Positions 17,666 to 24,520 of a stretch of DNA of 64,000 bases are shown here, in pieces; the first letter of the stretch is position 1, and the number at the start of each line of letters is the position of its first letter. The notes below the pieces were generated by a model. The model had not been told where the DNA came from. It made no database searches and worked only from the letters and a program-made list of their open reading frames with translations. The position numbers and the translations under genes are program-made. The stretch comes from Verrucomicrobiota bacterium (GTDB lineage: Bacteria; Verrucomicrobiota; Verrucomicrobiia; Limisphaerales; UBA9464): the NCBI GenBank assembly GCA_017309115.1, contig JAFLEF010000022.1:46803-110802 (forward strand), in the 5' to 3' direction.

Positions 17666-18054
17666 AGTGGCTGCTCGACGTGGACGTCCTTTGTGCCCTG
17701 GCTTGGGAATCCCACGAGCGGCACAAGGAAGCCCGCCAATGGCTCGACGGCGGGGCCAAGGTCGTAACGTCGCCGATCAGTGAGCTGGGTTTTCTCCGGG
17801 TCAGTCTCCGGGCGTACGGCGCCCGCTTTTCGGACGCGGTCGCCGCTTTGACGGATATCACCCATCGGGCCGGCTTTATCTCCGATGCTGTTCGGGTGGC
17901 TGATCTGCCAGAGTGTACCCCAGGACAGTCCACCGACGCCCACCTTGTTGTGCTGGCGCGCCACCACAAACTCAAGCTCGCCACGTTCGATAACGGGCTT
18001 GCGAATCAATCCTGGGCCAAAGGCGTCGCCGAGAATCCGCTCGTACGAGGGTAG
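17662..18054 (+). CDS. VapC-like PIN-domain toxin
   Basis: 130 residues from a GTG start inside the antitoxin stop. PIN-domain acidic residues are visible: Asp in MKWLLDVDVLCALAWESHE, Glu in SPISELGFLRVSL, Asp in STDAHLVVLARHHKL and Asp in LATFDNGLA, the set that binds Mg/Mn in VapC ribonucleases. Predicted activity is cleavage of RNA when free of the AbrB-type antitoxin. All catalytic positions are present, so the toxin appears intact. Confidence 0.85.
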   Translation: MKWLLDVDVLCALAWESHERHKEARQWLDGGAKVVTSPISELGFLRVSLRAYGARFSDAVAALTDITHRAGFISDAVRVADLPECTPGQSTDAHLVVLARHHKLKLATFDNGLANQSWAKGVAENPLVRG

Positions 18055-18570
18055 GTGGGGGCTCGGCCGTTGCGGGTGAATCCTGCCGGAACGTGGAATC
18101 AGGTGGTGAGCCGGGCAACGGAGGGCTGGTGGGACGCCGCTGGTCGGAATCGACGAGCCGGCACGTGGACTGGGGCCGGAATTTGATCGATGGGCAGTTT
18201 GGGACAACCAGACTAGCCAATCGCTTCTTATGGCCGAATCCGCCACTTGTTCTCTGGCTGAGCTCGCCCCTATCCTTGATGGGTCATGAAAAAGGCAGCC
18301 CAGCCAAGATCGAGGACGATTTCATTGCCCCCGCCCGCAGGGCTTTCGCACGGGTGGCGAGAAGACTCCGGCTCGAAAATAAATTCCTCGGGCTGCCGCT
18401 ATCGGTTGCGAATGGGGTAAAGGTGAAGGCAAAGACCACCCCCTGGACCCTTTCCTGATTAAGATCGCCAGGGATATCTTTTGCCCATGCATACGATCGA
18501 GGCAAACTTGGCCAAGTAACCTGACTGGTGCATCTGGCGTGGGTTCTCAGAAAGGCAGTCGTCTTTGATT
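18055..18570. other. Intergenic region, no convincing gene
   Basis: About 515 bases between the toxin gene and the third ankyrin gene. Several short frames are open on both strands, but none has a recognisable motif, a good start or coding-like codon use. No repeat of the three families seen elsewhere was found. The base composition is mixed, which fits a degraded stretch. Confidence 0.45.
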
Positions 18571-19462
18571 ATGCCGCAACGCGAATTCAACTCGAACACC
18601 GCCGCCGAAATCGCTTTGTTGGATGCCTCGATTCGAGGCGACTTGCCACCGGTGAAAAGACCTGCTCGCTCAAGGACTCGACCCGAATACGCCCGACATG
18701 CGGGAGGATCCGTGGAATGTGACTCCGTTGATGCACGCGGCTGGAAACGGTCACCTCGAAGTTGTCGCGGAACTGCTTCGCGCCAAAGCCAAGGTCAGTC
18801 TGACCGACAAGAGCTTTCCTGGCGAAGGAGGTGGGGAAACTGCTCTGCACTATGCCGCCTTCAAGGGTCAATGCGGCACAGCCAAGCTCTTGCTGAACGC
18901 GAGAGCGGATGTGAACAAGGTGTCGCGGAACTCCGGAACTCCACTAGCTGTGGCGGTGGGAGAGCAGCAGTTGGAGATGGTCCAGCTTCTTTTGGAACAT
19001 GATGCTCTCCCCGACCTAGCCGGAAAGGCAACCGGGTGGACGCCGCTCCATGTCGCAGCTTTTGAAGGATTGTTTCAGTTGGCAAAGCGGCTAGTGGATT
19101 GTGGAGCCGACGTCAACGCGAAGGACAGTGGAGGGCAAACACCCTTCATGGATTCGACGCATAGCCCAAACTTGGAAACCGCATTTTTCCTCATAGATCA
19201 CGGCGCTGACCTTGAAGCAGCAGAGTCAGATGGAACCACTTGCCTGATGTGGGCCGTCATGAGCGAGAATGCCAAGCTGGTTACCGAAGTCCTGAAACAC
19301 GGCGTCAACGTCAACGCCTTGGATAGCGAGGGCCAGAGTGCCCTCGACTTCGCCATCCGGGACAAGTTGCCGGAGATTCAGGCACTGTTACGGAAGGCCG
19401 GTGCTAAGACCGGCGCGGAACTCTGTCCGCCCAAGAAAACCGCGGGCCGCAAGCTCCGGTGA
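18571..19462 (+). pseudogene. Ankyrin-repeat gene with a frameshift at an A run
   Basis: Frame 1 starts MPQREFNSNTAAEIALLDAS and continues IRGDLPPVK; after the AAAA run at 18655-18658 the protein continues in frame 2 as DLLAQGLDPNTPDMREDPWN and runs through about seven ankyrin units (TPLMHAAGNGHLEVVAELLR; TALHYAAFKGQCGTAKLLLN; TPLHVAAFEGLFQLAKRLVD) to the stop at 19462. Removing one A restores a continuous protein of about 296 residues, including the GLDPN turn of the first repeat. It could be a sequencing error, a true mutation or, less likely, programmed shifting. If translation starts at ATG 18698 a 254-residue protein lacking the first unit is made. Confidence 0.75.
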
Positions 19463-19515
19463 CACGGGAAGACCGTGGTGAAGACCGCTCCCATTCCCCG
19501 GTCACGGTAAGCTCA

Positions 19516-19534
19516 GGGCAGAGAAGCTCTGCCC
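19516..19534. repeat. Inverted repeat GGGCAGAG-AAG-CTCTGCCC
   Basis: A perfect 8-bp stem with a 3-base loop between the third ankyrin gene and the HicB-like gene. There is no T tract on either side, so it is not a standard intrinsic terminator; it may be a regulatory hairpin or an operator for the following antitoxin. Confidence 0.4.
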
Positions 19535-19597
19535 CAATGCGCTTTCGCGCTCAACCCCAAGGCTGGCTTTCCCGCTGACCCCCGATAGCTTTCGACC

Positions 19598-19867
19598 ATG
19601 CAAGTTCACTACACGGTGCAGGTCTGGAAGGAGGACGGGCAGTTCATCGCGCACGCCATGCCGTTGGATGTCGCCAGCGCTGGTGATTCGGCGGAAGCCG
19701 CGCGGCTGGCCGTGGACGAGGCCGTAAAGCTGTTTCTCTTGACCGCCGTGGAACACGGCACGTTGAAGGAGGTGCTGGAAGACGCCGGCTACCGCCGCGT
19801 GCGGCGCGAATGGCGTGGACCCGCCTGGCTGGGGGTCGAACAGCGCTCCTGCCTCGCCGCCGCCTGA
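19598..19867 (+). CDS. HicB-like antitoxin, apparently without a HicA partner
   Basis: 89 residues. The N-terminal 65 residues have the partial RNase-H-fold HicB pattern: YTVQVWKEDGQFIAHAMPLD, then SAGDSAEAARLAVDEAVKLF, and LKEVLEDAGY. HicB binds and neutralises the small mRNA interferase HicA. Neither the 120 bases upstream nor the 190 bases downstream encode a HicA-like dsRBD protein (the GSH motif is absent), so this is an orphan or a remnant. The C-terminal end is short, lacking the usual DNA-binding domain. Confidence 0.65.
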   Translation: MQVHYTVQVWKEDGQFIAHAMPLDVASAGDSAEAARLAVDEAVKLFLLTAVEHGTLKEVLEDAGYRRVRREWRGPAWLGVEQRSCLAAA

Positions 19868-20054
19868 CCGGCCATGCCCAAGTTTGTTCCCAAAGCCATG
19901 GATGTTATTACGTCACAGCATTGTGCGCCAGCAGGCTGGGTCCGGCGAACTCCTTGGCCGCGGTCGACGGCTTGTTGAGCGGCGAACGGGGGGAGGGGCA
20001 ACGGGGTCGGTGGGTGGGGGTGGCATTGCCCTGGCGGGGCCGTGCCGGTGATTT

Positions 20055-20888
20055 TCAGTCCGTTGGGCCGAAGCGCAGCGGATAGTCGGGGCGCCGGGGA
20101 TCGTTGGGAAAATCCAACCCTGGGATGGGATAGGTTGCCGAGGAGGGAGCCAGACTGTTCCCGGCCAGACTCCGGTTTAGGAAGGTAACTTCCAACGTCT
20201 CGGGGAAATCCAGACCCGAATGGTACGGGCCGCAGTTGTTTCCGTGGACGTGCACGATGACAAACTCCCTCAAAAGTCGTCTGATTGCCTCGTTGAATTC
20301 CGCCGTGCGCGTGGGCAGTTCATGAAATTCGGTGGCGATGCAGGAAATTCGGGACTGATGCGCGAGGATGTCATCCACGACTTCATACTCGGACCCCTCG
20401 ATGTCCATTTTCAGGAAGATGTCATGAACACCTCCGCTTGGCCCCTGCTTCAGGATGTCTTCAAATCGGATGTCCACCGGTTCCCTAGATTCATGCGAGA
20501 CTCGCCGTCGCAGGTGACGGTGTGGCGCCGAGAAGAATCGCTCGTAGTCCCGGTAGTCCCGATAGCGCTTGGTGTACTCGGCCAGTTTCCTCTTCTGAAA
20601 AATGATGCCGTACCCAAAAATCTTCCAGAGGCATCGAAATTGACCGCGCCGAAACTTCTCCGGCCCGACGGTGTGGTCCACGCCAATGATCGTCGTACCC
20701 GGGTTCAACCTCAGAAACTCCCGATCGAAATCCCAATTGTCAGACAATCCGAGGGACAATAGCAGCCGGGTCTGTCCAATGACCTCCCGCGGCACAACGT
20801 ATCCACCGTCCTCGGTCGGGCCCACCCGGATTAGTGTGGAGGTCGAGATAGGGTGAAGGTTGGTCTTTTCGAGAATTGGGTGCGGCAT
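20055..20888 (-). CDS. FkbM-family methyltransferase
   Basis: 277 residues. The SAM-dependent methyltransferase core is visible: GGYVVPREVIGQTRLLLSLG, LGLSDNWDFDREFL, TIIGVDHTVGPEKF, and the FkbM hallmark HDIFLKMDIEGSEYEVVDDI followed by EFHELPTR. Such enzymes O-methylate sugars or polyketides and are common in polysaccharide clusters; no other sugar gene is adjacent, so the substrate is open. No signal peptide. The gene is monocistronic and points toward the HicB-like gene. Confidence 0.78.
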   Translation of the reverse strand: MPHPILEKTNLHPISTSTLIRVGPTEDGGYVVPREVIGQTRLLLSLGLSDNWDFDREFLRLNPGTTIIGVDHTVGPEKFRRGQFRCLWKIFGYGIIFQKRKLAEYTKRYRDYRDYERFFSAPHRHLRRRVSHESREPVDIRFEDILKQGPSGGVHDIFLKMDIEGSEYEVVDDILAHQSRISCIATEFHELPTRTAEFNEAIRRLLREFVIVHVHGNNCGPYHSGLDFPETLEVTFLNRSLAGNSLAPSSATYPIPGLDFPNDPRRPDYPLRFGPTD

Positions 20889-21277
20889 CGGTGCGTTCAG
20901 GGGGGAATTCAGATCCGGACTTGGGCCGGGGGTTATGGTTTCCGGATGTTTGACTCGAGATTCGGGCAGGGAACGGACGTGAAGTGGTCGTCACTCTCCG
21001 GTCGGCGCTCCGTGCTTGGCGAGGGTGAGAGGCGTTCCCGTTCGGATCAAATCCGTTTTTCTGACCGGAACTTGGAGGGCTGGGATTGCGCTGATCACGT
21101 CACTCCTATCCTATTGTTGGCCGAGTTCTTTCTCTGTAGTCTCCCCAACGGGAGGGGCGTGAGTCTCGACAGCCCGCTCTCCGCACTGCCCGACCCCCGA
21201 CTCCGTGCTGTCTTCCAGCGCCCCGTAGGTGGTGGTGCCGCCTTTCCGCCGATCCATCAGATCCCTTTTTCCCGAGA
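20889..21277. other. Intergenic region between divergent genes
   Basis: About 390 bases that must carry the promoters of the methyltransferase (minus) and the alpha/alpha-barrel gene (plus). A small hairpin CGGAT-CAA-ATCCG followed by TTTTT lies at about 21043-21060, resembling a weak intrinsic terminator on the plus strand, but no plus-strand gene precedes it. No ORF is convincing. Confidence 0.4.
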
Positions 21278-22504
21278 ATGAATGTCTCTGAGCCTTCGCC
21301 ATCGGCCCGACCGGGTGGGTGGAAGCGTGCCCTTCCAGCGGCGGTGGCCTTGGGGCTCGCCGCCGTGGTGTGGCTAAATCTCGTTCATGTCTTCTTCCGA
21401 CCCTCTGACGCCTATGCCGTCTCCCCGCCGGGCGGTGTGTCCCCACTCGGCCGGGAGCTGGCGGCGCGACACCTGAACCTCTGGAAGAATGAAGGAGCGC
21501 GTCAGGCAGAGCTCGGACGCATGCGACGCAGCAACGCCGAGTGGGACTTTATGGGGCGCAGTTTCCTGGTGTGGTCGCTCGGCGAGATGGGGTTGAGGGA
21601 TCCTACTCGAAAGGCCGAGTGCTTGGCGGTGATGGACCAAATCATTCTCGAGACTCTGAAACTGGAGGCGGAACAGGGATTCCAGTTCTTTCTGATGCCG
21701 TATGCCAAGTCCGCCCCGTTCGTCGCCCAACCTGCCCACAGCCTGTTTGTTGACAGTGAAATCGCCCTGATGCTGGGAGTCCGGCGTCTGCTGGAGGAAC
21801 GGACGGACTTCAAGCCTCTGCTGACGGCCCGCGTGAACGGCATGGTGGAACGGATCCGCCGCTCGCCGGCCGGGGTGGTTGAAAGTTATCCCAACGAATG
21901 CTGGCTGTTCGATCATGCGGTGGCTCTGGCTTCCATTCGGTTGGCCGACCATCTGGACCAAAGCGATCACTCGGATTTTTTCGATCAGTGGATCGCCGGG
22001 GCCAAGACACGGCTGGTCCATCCCACCACCGGGTTGCTCGTCTCCAGCGTCACCACCCAAGGTCAGGCACTCGATGGGCCGGAAGGATCCTCGATCTGGA
22101 TGGTCGCGCATGGTCTGCGTCTGGTGGATGAGGAATTCGCTCGGGATTAATACCAGCGAGCCCGCCAGGAACTGGGAGTCACTCACGCCGGCTTCGCCTG
22201 GTCCCGGGAATGGCCGAAGTCGTGGGCCAATCACGCTGATGTTGATTCCGGGGCCGTCGTCCCGTTCCTCGATGCCAGCGCGGGTGGAAGCGGGATGGCC
22301 TTCATCGGTGCCGCCTCCTTCCACGACGCTCACTTCTTGAGACAGCTGTGGACCTCCGTGGAATTCGCCGGATTCCCCCGTCGCCACCACGGACAGCTAA
22401 GTTTTTGTGCCAGCAACGCGGTGGGCGATGCGGTCATGCTGTACGCCGCGGTATTGGGTCCGGCCTGGGACCGGGTACTGGGAACGAAAGGAGCAACGCC
22501 ATGA
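21278..22504 (+). pseudogene. Membrane-anchored alpha/alpha-barrel protein interrupted by one in-frame stop codon
   Basis: One reading frame of 409 codons with a single TAA at 22148-22150. Before the stop: a hydrophobic anchor (LPAAVALGLAAVVWLNLVHV) and a helical domain with SLGEMGLRDPTRKAECLAVM, GVVESYPNECWLFDHAVALA and TTGLLVSSVTTQGQ. After it the same frame continues YQRARQELGVTHAGFAWSRE to the real end at 22504. The pattern resembles the linalool dehydratase/isomerase-like (alpha/alpha)6 family, which is a weak call. A CAA-to-TAA change would explain the stop. The end overlaps the next gene by 4 bases, so the frame was coupled and functional until recently. The first 290 residues could still be made. 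Confidence 0.7.
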
Positions 22505-22803
22505 AGCGGCTTGGCAGTTGGTTGTGGAACCGGATCCTGTCGCCGGGAAGTTTCCTGGCTGGCGCGGCAGTGTTCACGCTCGCCTTTGCGGTGGTTGCAC
22601 TCGCCGGTTGGCGGGAGCACACCACATTTCTGAGCGGGACCGCCATTACGGTCCAAGCGGAGTACGCGTCGTCGGTGCTCCGCGGAATTTTGTATCTGCT
22701 CGCTTACTTCGGCGCCGTCCTCATCGCCCCCATTCTCGTCCTCGGAGCGGGGATCTTCGCATTGCTGTCCCGAAGAAAGAAAGCCCCGGATAGCGTCGGC
22801 TAA
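22501..22803 (+). CDS. Small two-helix membrane protein
   Basis: 100 residues from ATG 22501, which overlaps the upstream stop (ATGA). Two hydrophobic segments: SFLAGAAVFTLAFAVVALAG and GILYLLAYFGAVLIAPILVL continuing GAGIF, then a short basic tail RRKKAPDSVG. No family recognised. Coupling to the alpha/alpha-barrel gene suggests the two products work together at the membrane. Confidence 0.7.
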   Translation: MKRLGSWLWNRILSPGSFLAGAAVFTLAFAVVALAGWREHTTFLSGTAITVQAEYASSVLRGILYLLAYFGAVLIAPILVLGAGIFALLSRRKKAPDSVG

Positions 22804-22998
22804 GGGACACGCGTGGGTTTGGTTCTGGTTCTGCTCCCTCTGCTGCTGAGAGTCCCGGGCGGATGGACCGGCGAATTCAACAACGCTCCGAGGGAGCAGA
22901 TTCGCAACGACTTCACAGAGCTTACCGTGCGTCGTCGCCAGTGATTCAAATTTTGTGGTCTATCTCGCCGAAACCTATTCAATTGGAAGGACTGTTTT

Positions 22999-23517
22999 GT
23001 GAATCGAATCGTAGCAATTGGGATACTCGTGCTGATGACGGGCGGGCGGGTTGGAGGTGAAGGCGACCGGAAGAGCCCAGTCAGCGTGATGCGGTTCGAG
23101 GATGATGGACTTCGCCTCAAGTCACGGCCGGTTCGGGCTGAGGTTGGGACCAACCAGACCTTGTTCATCCGAGCCTTGATCCGCATCCCGGGCTCACCGA
23201 GTTCCATTGATATCGAGATTCCCAACGCGACCGTCGGAACGTTTAGCCGGGCCAAAGTCAAAGGCTTCCGATGCTCTTACAGCCAGATGGCCTCATCGGA
23301 TTTGGCGACCACTTATCACGCCGGCACGGACTTTACCGTAAGCATCACGGCGTTGGGTAAGGTGGGCGAAGTGATTGAGGGGACGTTTTCCGGAACGGTC
23401 GCAAGACCGAATGGAGAGGTCCGCGAACTCACCAACGGAACATTGTGGGCGATCCGCCAAGCGCCGGAGCCAGTGGCAAAACAGTTGCCGTGGGATCGTT
23501 CCATGAAACTTCCATGA
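22999..23517 (+). CDS. Secreted protein of unknown function, coupled to a pseudopilin gene
   Basis: 172 residues from a GTG start with a good ribosome site (GGAAGGA, about 8 bases before). The N-terminus MNRIVAIGILVLMTGGRVGG is a signal peptide; the rest is beta-rich (FIRALIRIPGSPSSIDIEIP, DFTVSITALGKVGEVIEGTF). I do not recognise it. Its stop overlaps the ATG of the following pseudopilin-like gene by 4 bases, which ties the two functionally: it may be a cargo or minor component of the same secretion apparatus (inference). Confidence 0.7.
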   Translation: MNRIVAIGILVLMTGGRVGGEGDRKSPVSVMRFEDDGLRLKSRPVRAEVGTNQTLFIRALIRIPGSPSSIDIEIPNATVGTFSRAKVKGFRCSYSQMASSDLATTYHAGTDFTVSITALGKVGEVIEGTFSGTVARPNGEVRELTNGTLWAIRQAPEPVAKQLPWDRSMKLP

Positions 23518-24461
23518 CGTTACCACTCATCTGTGAAGTCACTCCTACTAGTCTTCTGGGGTTAGTCCGTGCCCGGATCTGGCCGTGGAAGGAACGCCGG
23601 CGTGTGGTGATCCTCCTGTTCGCGTGTCTGGCGTTTCTCCGGGGCGGAGCGAACATCACCAATACTGTTCGCAGGTCCAAGAGCTCCTTTGGGAGAAGCG
23701 CTTTCACGTTGATCGAGTTATTGGTTACAATTGCGATAATTGCCGTTTTGGCAGCCATTATTGTTCCGGCTGTTGGACGTGCCGGATTTCGATCGAAAGT
23801 GGCCAGATGCACCAACAACATGCGTCAGTTGGGAGTTGCGTGTGCCAACTATGCTTCAGAGGGTCAAAATATTCTACCGTCATTTCCGCTACCTACCAGG
23901 TCGATGTCTAATTATCACTCGATCTCGCCAACGATGGTGTCCTTCGGAACGTTATCGAGCCTCGAACGATTTGGTGTTACTCCTCAAATGTGGTTCTGTC
24001 CCACCAGAAAGCGGTGGGATATTTATCAGACCATATCTAGACATGCTAGGGGTCATGAAATTGGTTCGATTACCGATTTAATTAATGCCTACAATTATCC
24101 TGTAGTATCTGCTGTAGCATCTCTTGACATGTATTGGTGGGTTCCGCGTAAATTCGAAGGATCTGACGGTTTGACATACCCAAACCCGAAATTTTCCGAG
24201 ACCAGGATTCCAGACGGCTGGCCAACCAAGCAGTCCGACGCCAATGCCAGCGTGCAGCCTATCGCCTCAGATTGGCTCCTTGGCTCAGTGGATCAAGAAT
24301 CGTCGGGAAAATTTAGCTTGGTTTCGGGCGGGCATTCTTACGGAGGTAAGGTTGTTGATAGCAATTCTCTGTTTGCTGATGGCCATGTGGAAACGCGGCC
24401 TTTTGCAGCATTGCAATGGCAGATGATGTCCGAGGATAAGCAGTTTGGATACTTTTACTAA
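23514..24461 (+). CDS. Prepilin-type protein, paralogue of the 851-1717 protein
   Basis: About 315 residues from ATG 23514. A long N-terminal part (with a hydrophobic piece VILLFACLAFLRGG) precedes [20 protein letters not shown], the prepilin cleavage site and helix. Shared with the 851-1717 protein: CTNNMRQLGVACANYASEG versus CGNNFRQIGIASHSYATED; LERFGVTPQMWFCPTRKRW versus MERLGVAPKLWFCPLRPYW; a YWWVPR/FWWVPR box; SGGH...H-X14-DGHVET; and a terminal FGYFY. Like its paralogue it is more A/T-rich than neighbours. The long leader may mean a later start, for example near residue 40. Confidence 0.82.
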   Translation: MTLPLICEVTPTSLLGLVRARIWPWKERRRVVILLFACLAFLRGGANITNTVRRSKSSFGRSAFTLIELLVTIAIIAVLAAIIVPAVGRAGFRSKVARCTNNMRQLGVACANYASEGQNILPSFPLPTRSMSNYHSISPTMVSFGTLSSLERFGVTPQMWFCPTRKRWDIYQTISRHARGHEIGSITDLINAYNYPVVSAVASLDMYWWVPRKFEGSDGLTYPNPKFSETRIPDGWPTKQSDANASVQPIASDWLLGSVDQESSGKFSLVSGGHSYGGKVVDSNSLFADGHVETRPFAALQWQMMSEDKQFGYFY

Positions 24462-24520
24462 AAAGACGTGAACAACAGTCTAAGTTTTTGACAGTTTTCT
24501 GTACCATAGTCCCGACTGTG

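Noticed and set aside
18093-18458. A 121-codon frame in the spacer after the PIN toxin
   Set aside because: No motif, no ribosome site and no coding-like pattern; kept as intergenic.
19868-20054. A HicA toxin after the HicB-like gene
   Set aside because: The frame starting MPKFVPKAMDVI soon ends and lacks the HicA dsRBD GSH motif; no toxin is present.
21043-21060. Hairpin CGGAT-CAA-ATCCG with T5 as an intrinsic terminator
   Set aside because: The stem is only 5 bp and no plus-strand gene ends upstream of it, so a terminator role is doubtful.
22148-22150. Recoding of the internal stop as selenocysteine or pyrrolysine
   Set aside because: The codon is TAA, which is not used for either; mutation or error is simpler.
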